Below are positions 8,307-18,545 of a DNA stretch of 64,000 nucleotides, piece after piece. Each line of letters starts with the position of its first letter. Within the stretch, counting starts at the first letter, position 1. The notes beneath the pieces were generated by a model. It made no database searches and had not been told where the DNA came from. It was given only the letters and a program-made list of their open reading frames with translations. Origin of the DNA: Rhizophagus clarus (Eukaryota; Glomeromycota; Glomeromycetes; Glomerales; Glomeraceae); assembly GCA_015698045.1 (NCBI GenBank), contig BLAL01000295.1, forward strand, positions 1-64,000, in the 5' to 3' direction. The translations under genes and the position numbers were made by a program.

Positions 8307-11300
8307 TTATGTCTGAATGCTAGATATATGGGATACACATTCATTTTGATATTTCTCTGGGAGCTTGGCCCTCATAGCTCTTTTTTCGGCCTCTTCATGG
8401 GGGATACCAACTTTTACCATTTTCTTATATGCTATGATACGCCAATTATTATATGCTAAAGTAGTTATTCCATCTGATAATATCCAGCGCTTAGTATCTA
8501 TGGGGCATAGGGCCTTTTTCTCAGACTCAACCAGGGATAATATGTGATCCTTTGATCGGATACCTACATTCTTTGCATAGAATACTTCCTTACCAAAGAG
8601 ACAATCCCGATATACTAGAGTCATAGGATCTGCTTCTGAGCGTATAGTCAAGTCCTTAGCTTCTTGCTCTGATAGCGATAACTTATCTATTGGATCGTCT
8701 AGCAATGATCCTTCTAGGCTTGGCATATAAGAATCCATGGCCATTTCATTCATGCCCTTCTTGCTGACTCCTTTATGCTTAGATTGAGTAGACTTATCAG
8801 CTAGAACATAGTGGTAAGATTTGGATCGAATATGATAAGATTCTGTGATCACCTTTCCTGGAGTTTCATCTTTATATTTCCCAACAGTTTGGTCTCCATT
8901 GAGATTGAAAAGGTCTGGACGCTCATTCATATCTTTATATATATCTTCAGTCTTGATATATATTATAAAGGAATCTGTATCCATATATCCAAGCCGTGCT
9001 TTATCTCCATATTTTTCTTTTATATAGCCATACCAGAATTCGTACATATGAAGCTTGCTGAGTCCTAAAACTGATGTTCCAACTATGATAGGCTTGTTTA
9101 GTGTCACGCTAGCCTTTCCCATATGTGCCCCCACTAAAGTATTTCCAAGAGTTCTGGCATATTTGAATGAAGGCTTACGAACTTTATTGATAAATTTCTT
9201 CTCATCCTGTTCATTATTCATAGCCATAAGCTTGACATCTTGATACTTACGAACATTCTCCATAGTCTTGCCATATACTGATACATTCATAAGTTTGAAA
9301 AAGTCACTCAGGAATGTATTTTCAGCTTTTTTTGCCTCATTACGTTTCTCAGTATTAAAAGATATATATGGTTCAAGCCAGTTAGTCTGATTGAATGATA
9401 AGATTTCTGAAACCTCATCTACAACCATTCCTAACTCTACATAATACTGAAGTTCTTGGTAATGAATAACATAATCTTTTCGTGGGCCAAGATGTGGGAC
9501 TAATTTTTCTGTTGCAGAGAAGCGTCCTCCATCTAGATTATTAACAAGCTTTGTATTATATAGACTTAACCAATCTTTCCTACTGCAATATTTTCTACAG
9601 CTGGAGGCAAATCACTTAGATAGTCATGGGTTTTAAATGGAAAATGAGCATTAATATTTAAGAAATACCCTCGTTTAGCATCAGATCGTGTATTGAGAAT
9701 CTTTTCAAGATATTTCTTCTGCATAACTGGATTCTTAAGTAAATATTCTCGACTGGCCTCCCATTGATAATTTTCGATAGGTAAATATTGACTCATAGAA
9801 TGACCATAAAGATTTGTTGCGTCTACATATGAGATCCAGGATGTGGGTTTGGATGGGTCATAGGCTTCTCCCATCTTGGGATTATTAGCCTTAAAATATC
9901 GTTGACAGGCCATTGATATACCGCCACGCTTGGCCTTTTCAACAAAATCATGCATAGCCATATCTGTGAATAGTTCGATCTTGACTCCTGTCATTTTAAG
10001 CATAGAATCCCAGGATAGTGATGGGGCTGAAACATAGTGACTGGGATCAAGTTCATAATATTCCATAGACATTTTTCTAAATTCTGTCCAAACATCTGCT
10101 AGAAGAAGTACGTCAATTTTAAGATAGAGATCATTATACTCACCTAGATTTTTACAATTGAATTCCTTCCATATTTTTTGGGCATGTTCATAATCCTTTT
10201 GTGTAATTTTACCTCCAAGTATGCTATGGAATTCGTGGAATGGAGGGAGTTCTGTTTCCTTAAATCTATCTTGCGAATCTATGTAGTCATAAGGTTGGAC
10301 CCCCTTGCGTGTAACTAAATCTATTTGTTCATCAGTATAGCCTAAATCCTTGAAATGCTTCTTAGTTATAGGCTTGTTATCACCCAAATTTTCTGCAAGT
10401 TTGGACAGGCTTGTATTCATGAATTGCTGGCTATCGATATATTTAAGCTGACCTACTTTCATGGACTTATATCGCTCAAATGTTTCAGCTATGACTCTGA
10501 TTTGATGGGCATTAACTGATCGCCCAACAGATTCACAGACCAAATGTGAATCATATCCACGAAAGTTATGGAATATGACTGGGATTGGGGTTTTCCAATC
10601 CTGTATTTGGAGCTTAAGATTGCAATCCCTATGAGATGCTCCACGAAACTTACCTGTAATATGGCAGTGATCCCAGACCTTATCAGCCTTAGCTTTTTCG
10701 CTGGTAATAGCTTTAGTTGTCTTATCAATAGTTATTTGGATGCCATTATATTCTGCTGACTCTTTTTTAAAGTTTTTTAGCTTCTCTTTAAGATCTGTTA
10801 TTTTATCTTCTAATCGCTCAATTTCATCTATATCTATATCAAACTTACTTTTGCAAATCCAACAGCTAATAGCTTTAGCAAATCTTTTCTTGTCTTCCTC
10901 AGTCACTTTTCGCTCATGCTTGATAGCTAGGACCTCATTGATTTTGACCAATTCCTGATCAATTCTTTGAACAAATTCTTGGGTGGCATTTTCTCCTCGA
11001 TATAAGAAAGGCCCCCACTCATCCCCTGTATCGATCCAGTGGACCATATAGCTGAAGCTGTTTGCTTTCTGTTCAGCAAGTTTTTGCATGCTTCCCCCAT
11101 ATGCCTCATTGCATTTCTTATTATCTGCCTCGAAGTCTGCTATAATTACACATGGAGCATTGATCATCCTACCATAGTTCTTGAATTCCATAAAGTCATC
11201 GACTCCTTTCTGAGGTAGTTTGACTCTTTGTGGAGCATTTTCATGTATTCCTGGACATCCTTCTAAATGTTTTTCTAGAGCTTTTTTAGAGGTCCAGCTT

Positions 11301-13030
11301 TGAAAGCATCCGTCACATAGATTTTTCTTTTCTTTATGCGCTGTATCCCTATATATTAATCTGCTAGGATTTTTTATCCAGAGAAAATGATTCTTTTGCC
11401 CGTACTTACCTGTTTCCTCAGATTTGATAATATCTGTAAGAGCTAATAACCGAATTTTATGTTGCCTTTTAAAGTTTTTACTAGCTATTACACCTTTTGG
11501 AGTGGCTGATTCTTCATTCCATTCCCAGACATTAATGGAGATATCTGGATTCATCTCCTCAATCTTATCGAATATACGTGGACAGATTGGGGTAGGCATT
11601 GGAATACCATCTAGTTTGATAGTATCTAAGTATGGCTTAAGCTTATTAGCTCGGAAGATTCGTTCTAGATGATCTGTATGCCCATCTTGATGAGCAAAAT
11701 AACATCCTAAAGCCCCTTGGAGACATTTTTCAGAAGGTTTATTTGTTTCTGGATCGATGAGTCCTTTATTATCTGGATTAATAGTACACTTTGTATTGGA
11801 TAACCTCTTTGGTGTTGAAATATATGATCCTCCATGTGCACGACGTAATGTATATGCCTCTATTTTTACTATATCAATTCGTACTAAATTCCAGTTAGAT
11901 CCCTTTTCTAAGTATTCTTCTATTTTCTTATCTATTTCACTTCCTGAAAGTGATATATGTTCATCTATATAGTTCTCTGAGAGAATACTTCGCATGCCTC
12001 CTCTGTGATGTTTTTCAGCAATTTTGATAAATCGTTTCTTACGTTCTTCTCCATCATTTTCTATCTTATAATATATACATTTTACAACTAATGCTGACTT
12101 TATTTGCTCCTTTCTTCTAAGCTCTGTTTGAAGCACTCTTGTTATTTCTTGTCTTGCTGATGCTATTAATTTTGGCATATATGGAATTTCATTATATTTG
12201 CTTCCTAATAATATGTTATTGAATGCATATGATGGGTTTGTCCTTTTGGGTACTATAGCTTCCCATTTGCTTGATACGCTAAGATTTCTACTTGGATCTC
12301 CATCCTCCTCAAAATGTAAATCACCTTCTGGAGCATGATCTTCTACTTTACCCACTTCTTTTAAGCCTTCCCAATATCCCAAACTTTTTTCTATTTCTGT
12401 TTCTTCTATCATGCCTAACTCTTTTAAAAGTTCGTAATCATCTACTTGTTGATTGATTTTATCTATACCTGTGCGCTCTTCTCTAACTGAAGGTGCTAAA
12501 GCATTAGCTTGTGTTGATGGGCCAGGTCCTGCTTCAGGATCCGTTATCTCTTTTTGAACATTTTCGTAAGTCTCATTGTCTGCCTGTAATAGATCATGAT
12601 GTAGTCGCTGACATTCTTTTAAGTTTTTTGGCAAATCACATTCTTCTCCAGTTATTTCAGTCCATTTTTGACGTAATCTTGCACCCCATGTTTTCAAATG
12701 CTCCCCAATCTTTCTTGCATGTATATCGTGAGCATCTTGTCGTTCAACCTCATTATGCTTGGGAGATTGGATTACAGTTTTGGGTTTGGCTGTTGGTGAC
12801 TTCTTTTCAGATTCTGGCTTGGGAACTGGAGTTTGGGTTACCTTCTCCTTTCTTCGATCTTTTCCTTTAGTATGGACTACTGGTGCAGGGGCTGGGCTTG
12901 GTGAATGAGGTCTAGGTGATTTTGGGCGAATTGGTTTTGGTTTGCATTTAAACTTTCTTTGAAGATGAGCTGTTAGATCACGGGTCTTTTTAAAGTCATC
13001 TTTACCGCATCTTGGACATTGTGGTATCAT
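8307..13030 (-). pseudogene. Protein-primed-type family B DNA polymerase, one frameshift
   Basis: The ATG at 13,030 begins with a zinc finger (CPRCGKDD... H... KFKC, residues 5-28) and a Pro/Lys-rich linker. A second finger (LCDGCFQSW...HLEGC) lies near 11,270-11,320. Exonuclease motifs are DFEAD (about residue 627) and HNFRGYDSH (about 820). A Cys/His module CWIC...DHCHITGKFRGASHRDC lies between them. Polymerase motif A is DATNLYG (about 1,067), then B KLMNVSVYGK (about 9,265-9,294) and C YMDTDSF (about 8,973-8,993). The frame ends at 9,566 just after VGKIG. The continuing frame, one base off, is open without a stop through 9,570-8,307 (DGGRFSATEKL and onward), so a single-base loss at about 9,573-9,585 broke an otherwise complete gene of about 1,570 residues. 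There is no slippery heptamer there. It would replicate the element's DNA from a protein primer. Confidence 0.9.
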
Positions 13031-13059
13031 TTTGATTATATGGGTATGTATTCAGTTGT

Positions 13060-13208
13060 TTGTATTAATAGTACGAAATCTTTTGTTTAAAATAAATTAT
13101 TTATTTCAGGTGTAGCTTTTCAGGTCTTTTTTTTACTCCCAGGTGTTGCTACTCCGGTGCTTGTATTAATATTACAAGATCTTTTGTTTAAAATAAAATA
13201 TTTATTTC
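13060..13208. promoter_or_regulatory. Direct repeat in the divergent promoter of PolB and the Cys-rich gene
   Basis: A 48-bp block, ttgtattaatagtacg... ending in ...ttatttatttc, occurs at 13,060-13,107 and again at 13,161-13,208 with few changes. Both contain cttttgtttaaaataaa. The second copy lies just before the ATG at 13,217; the first lies just upstream of the polymerase start at 13,030. A duplicated promoter or control box is a reasonable reading. Confidence 0.55.
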
Positions 13209-13216
13209 TTATTACT

Positions 13217-13459
13217 ATGATAGGCGAATATTCTTGCAACTATTTACTTAGAACTGGTGGTATCTGTGCACGGACCTGCCGTCGGCCTGAAGGATGTCAT
13301 GAACATTGGAAATCTAGAAAGCGTCTTCCTTGTAATGTTTGTGGTAAGCCAACTAGCTCTGAACCTGGCCTTTGTAGGAAGCATGCTAACAGTTATTATG
13401 TGACTCAGTATATTAATAGGCTTCGTGATAGAGCCTTAGGTACGTATAATAGGGAGTAA
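13217..13459 (+). CDS. Cys-rich zinc-binding small protein (right copy)
   Basis: The ATG at 13,217 gives 80 residues; an upstream in-frame TTG at 13,157 is unlikely to be used. The Cys/His pattern is GICARTCRRPEGCHEHW, then LPCNVCGKPT, then GLCRKH, enough for two small zinc-binding units. The C-terminal end is basic (YINRLRDRALGTYNR). It pairs with the decayed, inverted homologue at 788-1,115 near the other TIR. It ends about 70 bp before the right TIR. Function unknown; an end-binding or regulatory protein is a guess. Confidence 0.6.
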   Translation: MIGEYSCNYLLRTGGICARTCRRPEGCHEHWKSRKRLPCNVCGKPTSSEPGLCRKHANSYYVTQYINRLRDRALGTYNRE

Positions 13460-13529
13460 CCTTTTCGAAAAAAATTTACACCTTTAGGTGCGGTGCATTG
13501 CAGAGGTTGACTTATCTTGTATACATGCT

Positions 13530-14257
13530 CCGCTTTGCTTCGCTGTCTGTGGTTACTGTTTGGTAAGACTTGCCAATAGTGCGTTGCAGAGGTTAACATA
13601 TTTTGGCATTCTTATTTGCCTCATATATTGCATACATTAGAATATGGTAGCATATGGTCGAATGCGTATTCACTGGCGTCGCCTTAAAGGGCTTTGCCTG
13701 CTTATACTTATTCTCCTATATCGAACGTGCATTCGTCATCGCTCTGCTCCTCCTCATGCTTGTTTTCTCTTGCTACCTAAGTAGTATGCTATTGGGAGGA
13801 TTTTTTTTTCACCTCATGGTTATACTTTCTCGTGAACATATCTTGTATACTTGCTCTGCCTACCCTAATAGTGAGACTTAGTTAGGTGAAATTTTTTTTT
13901 ACACCTAAGGTTTGACTTTTGTCCTAATGTTTGCGTAAAGGAAATGACTTCAGAATGGTTTCCTGTATATTGAAATATTATTGGTATGATAGAACTTATG
14001 CTATAGCTTTTTTGGTTTAGTTATTCGTATACAAAAAATTTACACCTAATGTTAGACTTAGCCGGGTGAAATTTTTTTTTACACCTAAGATTGGACTTTT
14101 TGCCCTAATGATTGTGTAAAGGAAATGACTTCAGATTGGTTTCCTGTATATTGAAAAATATTTGTATGATAGAACTTATGCTATAGCTTTTTGGTTTAGT
14201 TATTCGTATACAAAAAAATTTACACCTAAGACAGGCTTAGGTGTAAATTTTTTATTT
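13530..14257. repeat. Right terminal inverted repeat with internal duplication
   Basis: It mirrors the left TIR. Within it, two about 175-180 bp units lie in tandem (about 13,903-14,082 and 14,083-14,257), each with 'ggaaatgacttcaga', 'ggtttcctgtatattg' and 'ggtttagttattcgtatac'. The end carries a perfect 15-bp stem: 14,216-14,230 pairs with 14,236-14,250 around a 5-base loop. Confidence 0.88.
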
Positions 14258-14311
14258 TGTTTACTACAATGAATCAGTTTTAGAATTCATTCTAGGATAA
14301 CATTAAATCTG

Positions 14312-14410
14312 GTATGCTTATTTTGCTTGAAGGACCATCAGATGAGCATGCTCAGACACTTTGGTCATCGATGCTCATCTGACTTTTTGGTGGCAAGCTG
14401 GATGGCATAC
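14312..14410. repeat. Foldback (hairpin) element
   Basis: Perfect 11-bp arms cagatgagcat (14,339-14,349) and atgctcatctg (14,371-14,381) extend imperfectly outward through gcttg/caagc to gtatgc/gcatac, giving a stem of roughly 40 bp per side. No gene. It may be a small foldback transposon or a transcribed hairpin. Confidence 0.6.
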
Positions 14411-14894
14411 TTTTTTTGTTATCTTATTTGGAATTAAAATTTGGCCAGCTCGTTAACAATGATGGTGCTCTTCTTTGGCTTTTAAACATCAAATTTGGGC
14501 AAGATGGGTATGTTAACAGGATTTGAGCCCAGCTTGATTTTAAGTCTGAATTCTATATTAGTTTTCGATATGTTTCTTGCTGGGCAAATATGGGTTTGGT
14601 TCCTAAAATAGATTACTTAAATTTCTATATCGGGAATTAAGCTGGGAGGGGCTTACTCCTTTTATAGCTATATGGTAATTTTGTCCCAGACCCCCCAATT
14701 TTGCCCTACTAATTTTTATTTTAAAAAATTTGTTGATGTATATATGATTTTTAAAAATTTTATTCCTTATTATATATATTTATATATCTGATATTCTTAA
14801 GGATCATATATAACAAATTTTTATAGTTATCTAATAATATTTTATACATAATTATCAAATATAAGATTTACTAGATTTATTTACATATATAATA
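14411..14894. other. Non-coding, AT-rich
   Basis: No supported gene. Its first half is less AT-rich (ccagctcgttaac, gtcccagacccccc) and resembles old transposon sequence; the rest is simple AT-rich DNA. Confidence 0.4.
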
Positions 14895-16523
14895 TTTAGT
14901 GCTCCGCATGAGCCAGCTTGAGCTGAGCTACAGTTTGGCTTGGCTCAGTTCAAAAATCTATGCCAAGCCAAGCCTAAAATGAGCTAAGCCACAAAAATCT
15001 TGGTTCAGCTCGTTCAAGTCAAGCCAAACTATGAAAATTCTAGCTTGAGCCAAGCTGACTCGAGTTGGCTCAAGCTTTATCATACGATTTTATTAAACTA
15101 CGAGAGTACTATGAGAATGCAAATTTTAAATCTAAATATCTATAATTCTGCAATCTGTAATAAAAATTAGATTATCAGATTGCATAATACAAATCATCTG
15201 ATGATCTTTTTTTTTCTTTAATAAACGTTACAATATAACAAAATTAACATTTTACTTTTTTTTTATTTTTTTAAGGTTTCTGGACGAAAGGCATGACCAG
15301 ACTTTGGAATTGAGGTAAGGAAGTGCTAGGAAAATTGTTTTTCAGTTTTTTACTTTGATAAATTTTACTAATTTTTTTTTTTCTCTTTTGTAGTGTTACT
15401 GAATGAAAAACATGACCGGACTTTAGAATTGAGGTAAGGAAGTGCTAGAGGAATTGTTTTTTGGTTTTTTACTTTAATAAATTTTACTAATTTTTTTTTT
15501 CTCTTTTGTAGTGTTACCAAATAAAAAACATGACTGGACTTTGGAATTGAGGTAAGGAAGTGCTAGGGAAATTGTTTTTTGGTTTTTTACTTTAATAAAT
15601 TTTACTAATTTTTTTTTTTCTCTTTTGTAGTGTTGCTGAATGAAAAATATGACCAGACTTTAGAATTGAGGTAAGGAAGTAAGTACTAGGGGAATTGTTT
15701 TTCAGTTTTTTACTTTAATAAATTTTACTAATTTTTTTTTTCTCTTTTGTAGTGTTACTAGATGATAAATATGACTGGACTTTGAAATTGAGGTAAAGAA
15801 GTGCTAGGGGAATTGTTTTTTGGTTTTTTACTTTAATAAATTTTACTAATTTTTTTTTTTCTCTTTTATAGTGTTGCCAGACAAAAAACACGACCAGACT
15901 TTGGAATTGAGGTAAGGAAGTGCTAGGAGAATTGTTTTTTGGTTTTTTATTTTAAAAAATTTTACTAATTTTTTTTTTCTTTCTTTTGTAATGTTGTTGG
16001 ATAAAAAACACGACCAGACTTTAGAATTGAGATAAGGAAGTGCTAGGGGAATTATTTTTTAGTTTTTTATTTTAAAAAATTTTACTAATTATTTTTTTCT
16101 CTCTTTTGTAGTATTATCAGACAAAAAACATGATCAGACTTTGAAATTAAAGTAAAGGAAGGCTGAAGTAAAGATTTTTTTTTAAGAAACATATTAGATT
16201 TGCAACTGTTATTTCTAATAAACAAATAAATAAATAAATAAATTTAATTATTAAAATATAGTTTTAAAACATTTTTTTTTATTTTTTATTAAATTATTAT
16301 AAAATATTTTTGTATGAAAGCTTGATCTGGCTCACGAGTCAGCTCGAGCTTTTTGATTTAAGCCCATTACCAGCTCAGCTCTATCGAGCAGAGCCTGATA
16401 CTGGCTTGAGCTTTCTCAAGCCAGCTCGTGAGTCACCAAGCCAATTTAGTTATAGCTTGACTCGATTCAGCTTGAAAAACTTGAGCCAGCTCGTGAGCTG
16501 GCTCAGCTCATGCAGAGTTTTAG
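14895..16523. mobile_element. 1.6-kb non-autonomous TIR element rich in GAGCC/GGCTC motifs
   Basis: The left end (tttagtgctccgcatgagcc) is matched inverted by the right end (ctcatgcagagttttagta). Both subterminal regions (14,895-15,080 and 16,310-16,523) are packed with inverted GAGC/GCTC words such as cttgagctgagc and gagccagctcgtgagc. No protein is supported. The middle is an eight-unit tandem array. The flanks show aatatt on both sides, a possible target duplication. A MITE or other non-autonomous DNA transposon is likely. Confidence 0.65.
15275..16165 (+). repeat. Eight-unit tandem array of exon-intron-like 118-122 bp units
   Basis: Each unit has a roughly 40-bp segment reading LLDERHDQTLELR-like (variants LLNEKHDRTLELR, LPDKKHDQTLELR, LSDKKHDQTLKLK). 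It is followed by a 5' splice-like gtaagg, a T-rich tract and a 3' splice-like tctcttttgtag that leads into the next unit. Units 1-5 keep both signals; units 6-8 show changes (ttttatag, ttttgtaa, gataagg). The segment is 40 nt, not a multiple of three, so simple splicing of all units would shift frame each time. Confidence 0.8.
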
Positions 16524-18022
16524 TAATATTACATATATATATATTATTAAATCTATAAACTAACTAATATGAAAAATTAAATGTATAGTTATTAAATATA
16601 TAATTTTCTGCTTTAAAAATTTCATTTAATTTGTTGTAATATCAGTATTTATTGTATTTTCTTAAATATTTATAGATTCCTGAAGAGGATGATTATTATT
16701 ACTTAAAGAAATATTATGATCTGTAAGAATAAAAAAAGAAAGAAAAGAAAATTTAAGCTAAATTAAATTAAATTATATTTTTTTATATTATTAACTGTGT
16801 TATAACATGATTATAAAGATCTCTCAAATATAAAAATTATCTGATAAAAATAATCTACATTATTTTTACTTATTACAAATAAATGATTAACTAAATAAAT
16901 CATGAAATAGTTTATTTTCAGTCAATCATTTTTCCTTTATAAGTAAAAATAATGTTATTCACTCTTTTTTATCAGATAACTATATAAAATATAACTTTTT
17001 TTTATATTTTACTTTCTAATATGCAAAATTCTATATGACTTAAAAAAAATTTTTATATAATAAATAAGCAAATTTTTTATTACTTACTGTATATATACAA
17101 TATATATTATTTAAGATTTTAATTAATTTTTAATATAATAAACTCTTGATATAACAGATTTTTATTAATATTATATAATATTTAATCAATTAAATACATT
17201 AAAAATTTTTTTGTTATAATGAAATAGCCAATCAAATTGCTTAAATTCTTTACTATAATTCTATAGTAAAATTAAAATATAGAATTTAAAGTTTGTATTG
17301 ATTATATATTAAAATTCAAAAATTATCTATATATTTATTATAGAGTGAATTTATTTAACGCACCTGCGTTGCAACGCATCCTTTCTTTTTTGTAAATTGT
17401 TTATGTTGATCAACCAGCTTATACACCGCACCCCCCTTAAAATGACAATGATAAACATAAAAAATTTCTTAAAATGGCAATGATAAACATAAAATTTGTA
17501 ACGCGTGGGGCAGTAAATAAATTATTTCTTTATTATAAATATAAATTATAAATATAGTAATAAATATGATGGATAATTAGACCAATCTTTAACTGGAAGT
17601 ATTCATAATTAGTTAGTAGTGATTATAATTTGTAATTCTATTTTTATTTAATAAATGAAAGTATAGCTTTAATACTAAAAAAAAAAAATATATAGTAATA
17701 AACTATACTGTATAAATTTTTTTAATTTATTATATAATATAATATAATGCTTTATATATTACTATACTGTATTGTATAATAAATTTATAGTTTGGCTGAT
17801 TGTATAGTACAGTTTATTTTTATATCTAATATATAATTATTAAAATGTATACTAAAATAAAATAGTTAAAGAAAAAAATTAAAACTTGCCAAATTGATAT
17901 ACCTAAAGATTGAAATAACTATTTAAAAAAAGAAAAAAAAAGTTTTTCTTTTTTCTTTTCTTATAATTTCTTTTTTTTATAATTTTCTTTTTTTTTTTTA
18001 TTCTTCACTTTTTTTCTTTTGT
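16524..18022. other. AT-rich spacer with a 14-bp palindrome and a short direct repeat
   Basis: No gene. TGCGTTGCAACGCA at 17,365-17,378 is a perfect palindrome inside an otherwise AT-only stretch. The phrase cttaaaatgacaatgataaacataaa occurs twice (about 17,437-17,462 and 17,469-17,493) beside acgcgtgggg. This GC-richer island of about 200 bp is probably an old transposon end. Confidence 0.5.
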
Positions 18023-18545
18023 ATTTATACTATACATGAGACCTGAAACCTTCATATGGATTTCTGAAAGTTTCAGATTTCAGAATATACAAATCAAAAT
18101 CTTTTCTGAAATCCAAAATTAATTCTGAAACCTGAAACTGTTTTGGTTTGAATTATGCTTGACTTGGCTAGCACTATCTATAATTTTTGGCCAAAATAAT
18201 GTCTCAGACCCAAAATATTAATTTATTTATTAAAATTTGAAAATTACGAATGTTTAATTTCACTTTTATTATTAATTATAAATGCTAAATGGATTATATC
18301 AGTAATCACTATTGTTACTTAAAAAAAATCTTGAGTCCTACAATTAAGTCAAAATAAATATAACATGATTAATACATAAGTTTTAATTATATTTCAGTAT
18401 ATATGGTTTCAGGGGATTTTGGGAGGGATTTAGGATTCAGGATTCAAAAAATAGATGCACATCCTGATACTAAATTTTGGTATATACCTAAACCTAAAGG
18501 GTTTCAGGAGGTTTCAGTTTCAGACCTCATGTTTAATTTATACTT
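18023..18545. mobile_element. MITE-like element with catgagg/cctcatg inverted ends
   Basis: The left end reads tttatactatacatgagacctgaaacc and the right end reads ggtttcagtttcagacctcatgtttaatttatact, its inverted match. Internal copies of 'ctgaaac' and 'gtttcag' lie near both ends. Length is about 520 bp with no coding potential. A TA target is plausible but not proven. Confidence 0.5.

Larger units (their letters stand above)
1..14257. mobile_element. Large TIR-bounded PolB/integrase element with a Gag-like capsid module
   Basis: The sequence from base 1 to about 557 recurs inverted at about 13,530-14,090, so these are the TIRs of one element. The right copy continues to about 14,257, so the true left end lies outside the window. 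Inside are a family B DNA polymerase, a decayed rve integrase, a Gag-like protein, an aspartic protease, zinc-finger proteins, two F-box genes and paired Cys-rich genes. PolB with rve integrase between long TIRs is the known Maverick/Polinton signature. A Gag/retropepsin module in such an element is, as far as I know, unusual. No reverse transcriptase, RNase H or LTRs are visible. Integrase and PolB are broken, so this copy is probably not autonomous. The target-site duplication cannot be read because the left end is missing. Confidence 0.88.

Noticed and set aside
16310..16558. 82-residue plus-strand frame at the right end of the 1.6-kb element
   Set aside because: It is composed of translated GAGC/GCTC inverted words of the TIR and has no coding pattern.
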